Origin: a virus | Length of the DNA: 62,058 nt | Virus record (IMG/VR): IMGVR_UViG_3300023170_004698 | Location: 1-62,058 of that record | Reading direction: 5' to 3' (one strand) | Shown here: piece after piece, positions 9,703 to 18,263 of the stretch | Layout of the letters: each line of letters begins with the position of its first letter | How positions within the stretch are numbered: the first letter of the stretch is position 1 | Notes under the pieces: model-generated | Seen by the model: only the letters and a program-made list of their open reading frames with translations | Told to the model about the DNA's origin: nothing | Database searches by the model: none | Made by a program: the position numbers and the translations under genes

Positions 9703-10305
9703 TTAACCAGAAGGTTGGGCATGATTGAAGTAGTCTGCAACATCAGACTCTAGCTTTTCATCCCCGTTTTCTGGTATATATTTTACTTCTTTTTTTAAAT
9801 CTTTATTTGCATTAAGAGTGTTTTCTAGTAAGGCTTTGAATTTTTTATTATCTAGTCTAGACTCTATTTCTTGAAAATTTAATTCTGGGTGGTTTCTACA
9901 GTGAGTAATAATAACTGGGACGCTAGCTTCTGGCCTATCAGCAGAGAACTCTTTCATATAGTTTATAACAGACTTCACTTTTGATATGAAATCTGAGTTG
10001 CAAGACTTACAATTATATTTATTGCAAGAGCATCCGGAGCACTGGCATGCACCATCACACGCATTGCATTCAGATGCTTTCTTTGAAATGCTTGCATCTT
10101 CTGTTTCTTTTATAAGCTCAAAACCAGCGCGATTCCTTATGTCAGCCATTTTTTCTTCAATTGTATCGAAGTCATTTCTCTTTTTAAATATGCTCTGAAG
10201 ATTTTCGAGATAATTACCTTTTTTTTCTAAAGTTTTTTCAAAATCAGAAATCCAATCAGCTGTAGTTTTATAGCTTTCACTTAAGCCCTGTCTATTAACT
10301 TTCAT
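9703..10305 (-). CDS. 200-aa protein with a dense cysteine cluster, next to terminase
   Basis: Residues about 77-105 hold eleven cysteines in a short span (CNACDGACQCSGCSC, then NCKSC), suggesting binding of two or more metal ions or an iron-sulfur cluster. Flanking parts are helical and charged. The C-terminus (residues 110-185) contains a compact helical module with HCRNHPELNFQEIESRLDN. It ends directly before the terminase start. No family recognised. A role in packaging or as a head-completion factor is possible from position only. Confidence 0.7.
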   Translation of the reverse strand: MKVNRQGLSESYKTTADWISDFEKTLEKKGNYLENLQSIFKKRNDFDTIEEKMADIRNRAGFELIKETEDASISKKASECNACDGACQCSGCSCNKYNCKSCNSDFISKVKSVINYMKEFSADRPEASVPVIITHCRNHPELNFQEIESRLDNKKFKALLENTLNANKDLKKEVKYIPENGDEKLESDVADYFNHAQPSG

Positions 10306-10314
10306 TTTAAGCTC

Positions 10315-11355
10315 CTATGACAAATAGTTTTTCATGAAATCTATGCTAAGCTTTTCATCTTTATCTTCGCCAACTGTTCCGCGATCCTTAAAGAATGGGA
10401 AGCCACTATCCATGCATATCTGGATTATCTCAAGCTCCTCTCTATCTGTTATATCGTACTTTTCTTTTAGAGCTTGATAAACTTCGTCCATTGGTTTGCC
10501 GGCCGACACATGTGCGTTAATCATCATTCCGGTTATTGCTCGCTGGAACGGAGTAATTGTTATAACCATACCTCGACTATGAGGCGTTGTAGCTTCTTTT
10601 ACGATGTCTACGCTCTCTCCTTCGGCGTTTAGCCACATAGGAGCATCAGTTGATGCCTTCTTGGAGTGCTCTTCCTTTATTTTCTTCTTGAGGTTATTAA
10701 GATGATCCTTGAGAGTTATAACATCTCTCATTATATGACCTCTAATTTCCTCAAGTTTTTCTAAATCTAGGACGCTTTCCACATCATCCTTAATTGCTCT
10801 AGATATTTGAGAGTTTAATCTATCTAAAAATACAATAGCTTTTTCGCAGCCAGTTGTGGTGCGCCCATCATGCATAGGTATTTTTGCAGGATACTCGCCC
10901 GAGATATAATCCATAAACTTTGTTAGGTCGCCATCGTTTGCATAGTCTGTCTCTTTTTCTTCAGCTTCTCCGTCAAGCTCATTTGCAGACAAATTTGAGC
11001 CGGGGATTAAATCAGAAAGCTTTGTATCTCCATGCTCTTCTAATAGATCTTCAACATCTTTGTCCAACTCCTCAAGCTCCTCAGCAAGCTCGCCTAAGCT
11101 TTCATCTCCCTCGGCAAGACCCTCAAGAGCCTCCTGGAGGGTCATGTCTTTATATTCTTCTTCGGCAAAGTCATTCTCAGAAAAATCTCCAGTCGGGAAA
11201 ACATCTCCTACGACACCTTCTTCACCTGATCCGAACTCTTCCATGGCTTTTTCGAGAACGCTTAGCTCATCATCCTTATCTTCAGCGTAGCTTATAGAAT
11301 CCATAGCAAAATCTTCCACATAAGCAGAATCTTCATAGTAGGCTTCTTTTTTCAT
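10315..11355 (-). CDS. Acidic protein, possible scaffold-type, unknown function
   Basis: A strongly acidic protein: the first 160 residues are dominated by Glu, Asp, Gly and Leu (for example GELAEELEELDKDVEDLLEE), followed by a helical middle and a more folded C-terminus (about residues 260-345). I place the start at the ATG at 11355 (MKKEAYYEDS), because GGGAGAG lies just upstream; a longer form starts at 11403 with a poorer ribosome site. Acidic, helical proteins encoded next to terminase and portal are often scaffolds or assembly chaperones, but no motif proves this. Confidence 0.65.
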   Translation of the reverse strand: MKKEAYYEDSAYVEDFAMDSISYAEDKDDELSVLEKAMEEFGSGEEGVVGDVFPTGDFSENDFAEEEYKDMTLQEALEGLAEGDESLGELAEELEELDKDVEDLLEEHGDTKLSDLIPGSNLSANELDGEAEEKETDYANDGDLTKFMDYISGEYPAKIPMHDGRTTTGCEKAIVFLDRLNSQISRAIKDDVESVLDLEKLEEIRGHIMRDVITLKDHLNNLKKKIKEEHSKKASTDAPMWLNAEGESVDIVKEATTPHSRGMVITITPFQRAITGMMINAHVSAGKPMDEVYQALKEKYDITDREELEIIQICMDSGFPFFKDRGTVGEDKDEKLSIDFMKNYLS

Positions 11356-11407
11356 TTTCTCTCCCATTTTTGTATTTTTTATTCTTAAATATTTTTTAGA
11401 CATAACC

Positions 11408-11848
11408 CTAACCTATTAAGCTATATATACCATAATATATATTAGTATTATTATCATCTGAATAATAATCATTATATTCTTTTGGATAACTGTATTGCGC
11501 CTTTGGCATTTGCCCGATCATAATATGGGGATAATTAGGGCTTCCGTTTAGTCCATCGATGCCAACGGGGGTTTCTTTTCCATCTTCATCGTACTTGCAA
11601 TCAACGGATTTGCCATTATCCATTATCTTATCTGCATATGGGCATTTTTTCGGCTCTTCAATCAAAAAAAGCAAGTCCAAGTTATATTCCATTGCGTCTC
11701 TCAAATCATCATCATCATCAAGATTGCTCAAAGGAATCATAAAGCTGGCAACAGGAGTGTTTTCACGCTCCAGGCAGCCTCCTGCACTCTTGCATCCGAA
11801 AGGTATTTTGAGTCCAAATGGACATTTGTGAAGTTTGCCTCTAATCAT
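11408..11848 (-). CDS. 146-aa cysteine-containing protein, unknown function
   Basis: Two similar cysteine units are visible: CPFGLKIPFGCKSAGGC near residue 9 and CPYADKIMDNGKSVDC near residue 78, which could bind metal. Between them is an acidic helix region (NLDDDDDLRDAMEYN), and the C-terminus is tyrosine- and asparagine-rich (YNDYYSDDNNTNIYYG). The gene is in the head block between the nucleotidyltransferase and the acidic protein. I do not recognise it. Confidence 0.65.
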   Translation of the reverse strand: MIRGKLHKCPFGLKIPFGCKSAGGCLERENTPVASFMIPLSNLDDDDDLRDAMEYNLDLLFLIEEPKKCPYADKIMDNGKSVDCKYDEDGKETPVGIDGLNGSPNYPHIMIGQMPKAQYSYPKEYNDYYSDDNNTNIYYGIYSLIG

Positions 11849-11888
11849 AGTCTTCTTTTAAAATATAATATATTAGTAAAGTTTTGTA

Positions 11889-12644
11889 CTATAGCCCATC
11901 TAAATATCTTTTTACCATTTTTCTGCTTATTATTTCTCTCTTAAACTCTCCAGATAATGGTACTAGATCTAAAATCTCCATTGTTATTAGGTTTTTTAGC
12001 GTTCTTTCGGGATCGATCTTTATTGTTTCCCCAATTACGTTTTCAATATATGCAGGCTTTATCTCTGGATGTTCTGCAAAATACTTTTTATTATTTACAA
12101 CAAAATCTATGATCTCCTGATCTATATCAAAACCAAGCCTAGATGAAAAGTTTATAGCCCTCCAAAGTCTATTTGGATCGTCTGTTAAAGATATCTCTGG
12201 CGGAACAGGTGTTTTTATTATTTTTTCGTCATTATCTTTCTTACCAGAGCCAATGGGGTCTGTTATCTCAAGAGTTTCAAGATTCATATGTAGAGTATTT
12301 ATAGTAAAGTCCCTGCTATAAACTTCTTTCAAATTTTTATCTACATTTCCAATATAATCTACTGCAGATTCTGAAATAAAATTGCTAGAGAAATCAACAA
12401 TATGATCATCTAAATACAGGGTAATGTGTCCATCATCAAAAACTTTAAAGAATTTCTGAAAATGATCGGCAACTAAAACAGCCAGCCTTGTTATATCGGA
12501 TGAGTTAGTTGTAATATCTATGTCTGAATCTAGATCTTTTTTGTTACTTAGATATAAACCTCTAGGTATACCGCCAACGGCGAAGGGCTGAGATATTTTG
12601 TTATTCTCTGCTATTTCAAGAATTGTTTTAAATATCTCTCGCAT
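11889..12644 (-). CDS. CCA-adding tRNA nucleotidyltransferase / poly(A) polymerase family, short form
   Basis: Class II nucleotidyltransferase signatures are all present: GGIPRG (residues 24-29), DLDSDIDITT with the metal-binding aspartates (37-43), RDFTINTL (111-118), DPIGSGKKD, and DDPNRLWRAINFSSRLGF (155-172), which recognises the nucleotide. The family adds CCA to tRNA 3' ends or adds A tails. At 251 residues it keeps head and neck but lacks most of the tRNA-gripping body and tail of cellular enzymes (about 400 residues). It sits inside the structural gene block, six bases after the 506-residue gene. It may repair host or phage tRNAs during infection, or act on another RNA. Confidence 0.85.
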   Translation of the reverse strand: MREIFKTILEIAENNKISQPFAVGGIPRGLYLSNKKDLDSDIDITTNSSDITRLAVLVADHFQKFFKVFDDGHITLYLDDHIVDFSSNFISESAVDYIGNVDKNLKEVYSRDFTINTLHMNLETLEITDPIGSGKKDNDEKIIKTPVPPEISLTDDPNRLWRAINFSSRLGFDIDQEIIDFVVNNKKYFAEHPEIKPAYIENVIGETIKIDPERTLKNLITMEILDLVPLSGEFKREIISRKMVKRYLDGL

Positions 12645-12649
12645 GCTGC

Positions 12650-14170
12650 TTACTCAACCGGCAGAGCTTCTTCTGGCTCAGGTGCTGTCTCGGGTGCTGG
12701 AGGCTCTTCCGCCTGCTCTGAGGCCCCCTGTGCTGCCCCGGGTAAAGGCCCGCCAGCTTCTAGCAGAGTCTTTGCATTAGACAGCTGACCCATCATTTTT
12801 GTGACGCGAGTTAGGGCGTAGGAAAATGCATCAATTAGCTTGCTCTGAGATTCTGCAAGCTCTGGAAACATAGAGGCGATCCCAATTTTGTCTAGCATAA
12901 TATCAAACTCAGCAAGTTGCCTGATGATCCGCCTATCTGCAAGCATCCCTGCTACCTCATCTAGCTTTCTGGCTGCATCTTCCAAATTTATATTTCCAGC
13001 CAGAGCATCGTACTCCCCGGGCTGAGGTCCGGGAATAGGCTCAATATCCCTAAGCTTTGCAGGCTCGACATCATCTGGCTCAGGAACTTCAACTCCAGAT
13101 TTCTGCTCTTGCTGACTTGGACCGCTTGGCGCAGGCTCCTCCTGCGGAGCGGGAGCGCCAGGTATTGCTTCGGCTTGCCCCTCTGGGCTAGGAGGCGGCA
13201 CCTCTGCTTGCTCTTCGGCTATTTCTTGTGCAATTTTTAGCAGAGTATCTGCGTGAACATCGTGTCCTGCTTTTTTAAATATTCCGGCAGTCCTATGGGT
13301 AACATCACTCATAGTGCTTGCCATTTTAACCCGCTTTATCAAAGAGCTTAATTCAAAAAGATGTTTTGCCATCTCAGAATATTCATCATAAGGAATATCT
13401 CCATCCCTAAGAAGGGTATCGATTCTTTTGCAAGCTCTATTTATTGATTTTTTCCAGTTTACTATTTTTTCTCTCTCTAAACTACCTTCATCTACTTTGG
13501 GCTCTGGCAAGCTACTAGAAGTAAAACTGTCACCAGGCATGTTGTTGCCACGATTTCTGCCAGAAGAGTTATATCCAGTTGTATCTTGGGTATAAAAGCC
13601 ATTTCCAACTAGACCTGATTGAAATAAAGATTCTTTTTTCATTTTATCTTCCTTATTATTAGCATACTTAAGATGTTGGCCGCTACTGAAGTAATCAAAC
13701 CATCTTAAAAACTTTTGCTTTTCTTCGTTATCTAAAATATTACTATAAAATTGCAGGGCAGCTTCTTTTGTTCGCTTTCCGCTTTTGCAATCTTTATATA
13801 TTTTGTGAACTAATTCAAGCCAATTGTTTAAATCGACCTCCTCTGTTAGGCTATCTACAGATAAGCCTGGATTTGGATATGCAATTTTTTTAATTGGAGA
13901 AGATGCAATCTTTATTTTTAGTAGCCCATAAAGAACATCCCCAGCATCACTTGAGTTTTTAATAATATTCGAGGCAGCTTCATTGGAGAGGGCAACCTCC
14001 ATTTTGCGAGCCTCTCGCCTCAGATAGGTGTATCTAGCCAACTCTTCATCGCTAGACACCCCAATATCAGTTAGGTGGGCAGCTCTTTTTGCGATAGGCA
14101 GCAGAAGATCTATATTATCTTCGTTCATGTTTGCTATCTTTTTTCTAAAGTAATTATTTATTTTTACCAT
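12650..14170 (-). CDS. 506-aa head-region protein with proline/glutamate-rich linkers, unknown function
   Basis: The first 170 residues are helical and basic. Residues about 315-390 form a long linker rich in Pro, Glu, Ala and Gln (EVPPPSPEGQAEAIPGAPAP), followed by a helical domain (residues 395-470, LEDAARKLDEVAGMLADRR), and another Pro/Glu/Ala tail ends at EEALPVE. The start overlaps the upstream 80-residue gene by 17 bases; an internal ATG at 14128 (MNEDNIDLL) is an alternative. No family recognised. Placement in the packaging block suggests a virion or assembly protein. Confidence 0.65.
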   Translation of the reverse strand: MVKINNYFRKKIANMNEDNIDLLLPIAKRAAHLTDIGVSSDEELARYTYLRREARKMEVALSNEAASNIIKNSSDAGDVLYGLLKIKIASSPIKKIAYPNPGLSVDSLTEEVDLNNWLELVHKIYKDCKSGKRTKEAALQFYSNILDNEEKQKFLRWFDYFSSGQHLKYANNKEDKMKKESLFQSGLVGNGFYTQDTTGYNSSGRNRGNNMPGDSFTSSSLPEPKVDEGSLEREKIVNWKKSINRACKRIDTLLRDGDIPYDEYSEMAKHLFELSSLIKRVKMASTMSDVTHRTAGIFKKAGHDVHADTLLKIAQEIAEEQAEVPPPSPEGQAEAIPGAPAPQEEPAPSGPSQQEQKSGVEVPEPDDVEPAKLRDIEPIPGPQPGEYDALAGNINLEDAARKLDEVAGMLADRRIIRQLAEFDIMLDKIGIASMFPELAESQSKLIDAFSYALTRVTKMMGQLSNAKTLLEAGGPLPGAAQGASEQAEEPPAPETAPEPEEALPVE

Positions 14171-14396
14171 CTTTAATGCTCTCTTGAAGCTCTTCTATTG
14201 CCTTAATCCAATCTGCCTTATTTTTACCAACCATATCATCTAACTTCCGCTTTATATAACCGAGATATTTATCCAAATCTCCATCGGGAATCTTTTTATC
14301 CTCATAATCTTTCGTTGCATCTTTTATCCAGGAACGAAATGAAATTATCGAATTTAAGTCTTCCTTTAGATTTAATGTAACTTTTTTATTTTTCAT
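14154..14396 (-). CDS. Small lysine-rich protein, 80 aa, unknown function
   Basis: Starts MKNKKVTLNL and is helical and highly charged (Lys and Asp; DLDKYLGYIKRKLDDMVGKN). It lies between the possible small terminase and the 506-residue protein and overlaps the latter by 17 bases. No recognised domain or membrane segment. Confidence 0.6.
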   Translation of the reverse strand: MKNKKVTLNLKEDLNSIISFRSWIKDATKDYEDKKIPDGDLDKYLGYIKRKLDDMVGKNKADWIKAIEELQESIKDGKNK

Positions 14397-14414
14397 TTTA
14401 TATTCCTAAATATG

Positions 14415-15098
14415 CTAAACATCTATTACGTCTGCTTCTATAAAGCCCGCAGTCTCTGTATCCGCAGAATTCATGCGCCTATTTAGAGCATCCATAAAAA
14501 CCGGTATAAGATCTGGATCCATCTGATGTAGAATTTCCATAACAGACTCCCTTAGAATTCTTGCTTGCTCATTAATAACATTAATATTAATATTATGCTC
14601 AATTTTATGGTCAGCAACGCCTTCAATATATTTTTTCCAATCTTGCATTAAAGATTTCATTGTGTTTATATATTCTAAAAATATTTTATCTTCTTTTATT
14701 GTCCCGCCAGTTTGAAGAACATTATAGTAGTATTCTATTCTTGAATTAACCAAAGAATCCATTTCCAGAAGCCTTCTCGTTACATCCAGCTCTCCAGAGG
14801 CAATTTCTTCTATCTTCTGCCGGTAAGCAGAAGAGTTTTTAACTATCATTCTAGCCTCAGCTTCGGACGCTTCCTTTGAAACTTCGACTCTCCTATTTTT
14901 TATATCATCAAGAACTTCACCCTTAAGGTTTAGGTGCTCAGTTCTAAACTTTTGCAAAGTCATATAGGATATATGCATTCTTTTTTTTCTAGGATACTTA
15001 TCCTTAAGCCAGGATTCAACGCCCTTTACAGACTCGCCTTCTAGAAGTTTTTTTATAAGCTCTTCTTTATCTGGGTGATTTAAAACTTTCTTACTCAC
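14415..15098 (-). CDS. Putative terminase small subunit or other HTH-bearing packaging protein
   Basis: Residues 1-60 look like a DNA-binding helix-turn-helix (HPDKEELIKKLLEGESVKG, then HISYMTLQKFRTEHL), followed by a long helical region (60-170) that could oligomerise and a C-terminal part (DPDLIPVFMDALNRRM). Small terminases share this plan: an N-terminal DNA-recognition domain and a helical oligomerisation core. The gene is six genes upstream of the large terminase rather than adjacent, so the call is tentative; a virion DNA-binding or regulatory protein is the alternative. It begins directly after a strong terminator. Confidence 0.45.
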   Translation of the reverse strand: MSKKVLNHPDKEELIKKLLEGESVKGVESWLKDKYPRKKRMHISYMTLQKFRTEHLNLKGEVLDDIKNRRVEVSKEASEAEARMIVKNSSAYRQKIEEIASGELDVTRRLLEMDSLVNSRIEYYYNVLQTGGTIKEDKIFLEYINTMKSLMQDWKKYIEGVADHKIEHNININVINEQARILRESVMEILHQMDPDLIPVFMDALNRRMNSADTETAGFIEADVIDV

Positions 15099-15114
15099 TT
15101 TATCTCCATAAAAA

Positions 15115-15149
15115 AATATCCCGGCTATATATTACTATGCCGAGATATT
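15115..15149 (-). terminator. Rho-independent terminator after the 162-aa gene
   Basis: On the minus strand an 11-bp stem, AAUAUCUCGGC paired with GCCGGGAUAUU (one U-G pair), closes a 13-base loop and is followed by a run of seven U. It separates the 162-residue gene from the possible small terminase; only about 16 bases lie between the U-run and the next start, so the packaging genes either rely on read-through or on a promoter I cannot resolve. Confidence 0.85.
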
Positions 15150-15173
15150 ATTATAATTTTAATAATCAGAATA

Positions 15174-15662
15174 TTATTTGAGCTTAGATATGATTTCGTC
15201 AACCATATTGGCTTCTTTTACGAGCCCTATATTATCAAGATGATTTGCAAAATGTATAAGGCTTGTTTGCATGGAAACATCGCCTGGATTAAAAACCTGA
15301 TCTCCGACCTTAAAGCCTTCATTATAATCGAACTTTTCTCCAGTCAGAGGATTTTCGACAACTCCATCGCCTATCCTTCTTGCCTGCAGGCCGACATAGC
15401 CCGGAACATACCTTGTGGACAGGTGAGGGCTTACCTCTTTGGCTTCTTTCAACTCACTGTCTGAGTGCTCGGGAGTAATGCCGTACAGTCCTTCGAAAGA
15501 TCTATCTGGAGGAGTGTTATATTTTTCGCTTATATACTTATCCCTGGTAGCATCAGTTATTGCGGCACCTTGGAAGCTATTAAATATACCATGCTGATCA
15601 GCTTCTGCTAGCTTAACAATTTTGTTATATAACTTTATTTTTCTTGTTCTTTTGCTAGGCAT
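15174..15662 (-). CDS. 162-aa protein upstream of the packaging genes, unknown function
   Basis: Begins with a basic stretch (MPSKRTRKIKLYNKIVKLAE) and has Tyr/Pro/Gly-rich middle segments (YNTPPDRSFEGLYGITPEHS, TRYVPGYVGLQ), then a helical end (IHFANHLDNIGLVKEANMVDEI). It starts seven bases after the 519-residue gene stop and is the last gene before the terminator at 15115-15149, so the two probably share a transcript. No family recognised. Confidence 0.65.
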   Translation of the reverse strand: MPSKRTRKIKLYNKIVKLAEADQHGIFNSFQGAAITDATRDKYISEKYNTPPDRSFEGLYGITPEHSDSELKEAKEVSPHLSTRYVPGYVGLQARRIGDGVVENPLTGEKFDYNEGFKVGDQVFNPGDVSMQTSLIHFANHLDNIGLVKEANMVDEIISKLK

Positions 15663-15669
15663 GATTCCT

Positions 15670-17229
15670 CTATGATAAAGATATTTTTGAAGTTGATATC
15701 ATTGCGCCCGTCTCGCTTATATCGCCAGAGGACAAGGTTCTAGTAGCCGGTATACACCTTCCCTTGCTATCAAAGGCTACCTTGCTGACTGGCAAGCCGA
15801 GCTTAGGGCAGTAAAGCTGAACAGAGGTTGATATATTTATTAGATCCCCTCTGTCAAAAGCCGCCTTAATTAGGGCATCTCTGCTTGAGCTAGAAGAGGA
15901 ATGCTTTAGGAGCTTTGAATAATGATCTAGTGCTGCAAGGTGCTGAGTTGAATCAAATCGAGACTGTATTGCAGACAGAGCATTCTCTGCGCGCTTGTAG
16001 TCAGACTCTGCAATACCAGACTCCATCTCTCCAATAAGCTGCGAGTAATTTAGTCGCCCCATACTCTCAATTTCCCTTGAAATTTTATTATGAAGGCCAG
16101 ACTCCTCTGCAGTTCTAATCGCAGTCCTCAGGCCTGATCGGTTGAGCTTATAGGACTTTCCAGCAACCTTAAAGGCTGTCGGGATCATGGCAGAGCCATT
16201 TGGCATATCCACGTACACATCCGCACAAACTTGGCCACCGGGGGAAGGTATGCTGGCCTGGTAATGTAAGCCCTTATCATCTGATCCAGCTAGCTTTATT
16301 TGGGCATTTTTCAGACCTAAAGCCGAAAGCTCAGATGAAAGAATTGCAGTTGCTCTAGATACTTCGTTTGAAGAAAATGCCGATGCTGCAGCGATTAAGC
16401 TATTGTCTAAATCAGCATATCTGGCTAGCGCCTCGGGCACATCAGGAGTATCTACCCTGACATTACCTGCTGCGCGCTGACCTGCAAACTCATTTCTTGC
16501 AGCCCTCTTCTTGTGATTATTTTTATCCTTTATGAAAACATAAAGGTTCTCCTTATTAAGGCTGACAAGCTCATCATCCTGAATGAATGACTGTGGCAGG
16601 GAGGGAATACCGTTGGTGATCTGCACTGGAACAGGAACATTGACCTGGGTAAAGTCAGAGGTCTCAATTGATGCCGTGCATAAAACAAAGTGGTCATTTG
16701 CCTTTACCACAGAAACGTTACTAGGTGGGCAGCCGAGTGAAGTAAGCTGAACTTTTGCAAACTTTGCAGCCTTAGATAGAGTGGTATCAGAAAGGGCTGA
16801 AAAAGATGCTTTTTTATCTAGAGAGAAAACGCCTGAAAGCTCTCTGGATAACTCTGAGTCGCCATAAAGAGGCTTTAGTTCATTTTCGTAAGAGATTCTT
16901 GAGTCGAGGCTTGCTACCTTTTGGCGAACAGATTCCGCAGGACTATCAGTCATCATATCGCCAAGCACTTCTCTGAAAACGCTTTTTCCAGAAGAGAGGC
17001 CTGATATGCTGTTATATACCTCTGATATTTCTTTTGATGTGAAAAACTCCTGGGATGAGGCTCTTTTCTCAAAAATATCTCTTGCATAACCCAAGGTTAC
17101 GTCGCCGGGATTATTCTTTTTGGCAAGCTCCACTCTCTGGCAGACGTATCCGGAGGGATACTTGTTTCCGCCGGTTAGCTTATCTAGCGCCCTCTGAGCT
17201 TCTCTTGCTAATTTTTTTATATCGTTCAT
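15670..17229 (-). CDS. 519-aa protein, probable structural or internal virion protein, unknown function
   Basis: Residues 1-55 form an N-terminal module (ALDKLTGGNKYPSGYVCQRV) followed by helical repeats of Ser/Ala-rich sequence. Two parts look related to each other: residues about 155-230 (KFAKVQLTSLGCPPSNVSVV) and about 285-370 (AILSSELSALGLKNAQIKLA), both followed by strands and a Pro/Gly segment, which suggests an internal duplication. No enzyme motif. The order after the replication block and before terminase makes a virion role plausible. Confidence 0.6.
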   Translation of the reverse strand: MNDIKKLAREAQRALDKLTGGNKYPSGYVCQRVELAKKNNPGDVTLGYARDIFEKRASSQEFFTSKEISEVYNSISGLSSGKSVFREVLGDMMTDSPAESVRQKVASLDSRISYENELKPLYGDSELSRELSGVFSLDKKASFSALSDTTLSKAAKFAKVQLTSLGCPPSNVSVVKANDHFVLCTASIETSDFTQVNVPVPVQITNGIPSLPQSFIQDDELVSLNKENLYVFIKDKNNHKKRAARNEFAGQRAAGNVRVDTPDVPEALARYADLDNSLIAAASAFSSNEVSRATAILSSELSALGLKNAQIKLAGSDDKGLHYQASIPSPGGQVCADVYVDMPNGSAMIPTAFKVAGKSYKLNRSGLRTAIRTAEESGLHNKISREIESMGRLNYSQLIGEMESGIAESDYKRAENALSAIQSRFDSTQHLAALDHYSKLLKHSSSSSSRDALIKAAFDRGDLINISTSVQLYCPKLGLPVSKVAFDSKGRCIPATRTLSSGDISETGAMISTSKISLS

Positions 17230-17245
17230 TTTTTATAGTCCTTAA

Positions 17246-17722
17246 TTAATTCTTTTTAAATAAGTCTGGAAATACTTGTTTGATGGCGCTTGCCTTAGCC
17301 TCTAATTGCGCGTCAACAACTTTATTTACAAAAAGAGGATCATTTTCCGCCATATCCAGCAGGGCGGTCTTAAAGGTAAAAACGTCATTTTTAGAAAATC
17401 CGTATTCATCAGAAGAAAACGAACAAATAGGAACTCCCTTATACGCTAGCGTAACAGAGTCAGAGCTATGGTTGCTCTGAGCCGACCATGCGCCAGCCTC
17501 TTTTACTTCATACTTTGGGTGTGAACTTCTAACCAAAAAGGTGGAGTCTCCCTCTTTTTCTACTTTCCATAAATCGTTGTACTGGTCGCCAAACACCTTG
17601 ACCATATCGAAGGCTACCTTTTTTATCTTGACATCTTCAGTAAGCTCAATTCGATCTTTCCTAGTTGGATTTTGCTCTCGATCTTGAGAAAGTTTTAATA
17701 AAATATCGTCTAGCTCAGACAT
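17246..17722 (-). CDS. 158-aa protein, unknown function
   Basis: I place the start at the ATG at 17722 (MSELDDILLKL) because GAGGAG lies eight bases upstream; the longest frame begins five codons earlier at 17737. The protein has a charged N-terminus and then alternating strands (YNDLWKVEKEGDSTFLVRSS, YKGVPICSFSSDEYG), suggesting a small beta-rich domain, with a helical tail (ALLDMAENDPLFVNKVVDAQ). Cotranscribed with the 519-residue gene 17 bases downstream. Not recognised. Confidence 0.65.
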   Translation of the reverse strand: MSELDDILLKLSQDREQNPTRKDRIELTEDVKIKKVAFDMVKVFGDQYNDLWKVEKEGDSTFLVRSSHPKYEVKEAGAWSAQSNHSSDSVTLAYKGVPICSFSSDEYGFSKNDVFTFKTALLDMAENDPLFVNKVVDAQLEAKASAIKQVFPDLFKKN

Positions 17723-17807
17723 TAAGGGGCTCCTCATGTAATTTTGTCTTATTAATAGAAATAAAATGTTGCAAATATATCTTTAACATATGTAAAAATA
17801 TATATTA

Positions 17808-18257
17808 TTAGTAGTATGCCTCTTCTTCAACAGTTTCTTTTTTAATATCAGAGATTTTTTCCAAGATGTCTTTTACTTTTTCGTTGTTCTTGCAAAGCTT
17901 TTGAAGCTTTTTGACAATGCCCCCATATCTTTTTTTCTGATTTCTATAATCTATGTTTCCGTGCATTGCCTTGTGAACTGCAGACTGGGTTATGCCGAGA
18001 TGCTCTGCTATTTCGTTCTGGGTCTTTCCCATAAGCCTCATAAATAAAATCTTCTTTTGATGCTCAGTTAGATAATCGCCATTGATTATATCATATATTT
18101 CGCCAAGAAGCTCTTCCTTAAGCTCTATTAGCCTATCATCTAATGCGTTTGTTTCAAGCATATTGCTTATGCTGTTTTCATTAGAAAAATTATTTAACTT
18201 TGCAGCGTCGAATGAAACCTCAACGATTTTATATTGATAAGACTTACTTTTTCCCAT
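17808..18257 (-). CDS. HTH protein resembling sigma factor region 4
   Basis: Residues about 60-100 read LTEHQKKILFMRLMGKTQNE then IAEHLGITQSAVHKAMHGN, a helix-turn-helix of the sigma region 4 / LuxR type that binds promoter DNA. There is no region 2, so it is not a complete sigma factor; it could be a transcription regulator, an anti-sigma-like adaptor or a split sigma part. It ends the RecA-primase gene run and is followed by a 70-base AT-rich gap (17738-17807) with no clear promoter. The N-terminal 55 residues are unassigned. Confidence 0.7.
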   Translation of the reverse strand: MGKSKSYQYKIVEVSFDAAKLNNFSNENSISNMLETNALDDRLIELKEELLGEIYDIINGDYLTEHQKKILFMRLMGKTQNEIAEHLGITQSAVHKAMHGNIDYRNQKKRYGGIVKKLQKLCKNNEKVKDILEKISDIKKETVEEEAYY

Positions 18258-18263
18258 TTTATA

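Noticed and set aside
17738-17807. AT-only inverted repeat between the HTH gene and the 158-aa gene
   Set aside because: The stem is seven A-T pairs with a long loop, no GC pairs and no U-run after it. Such pairs are expected by chance in this composition.
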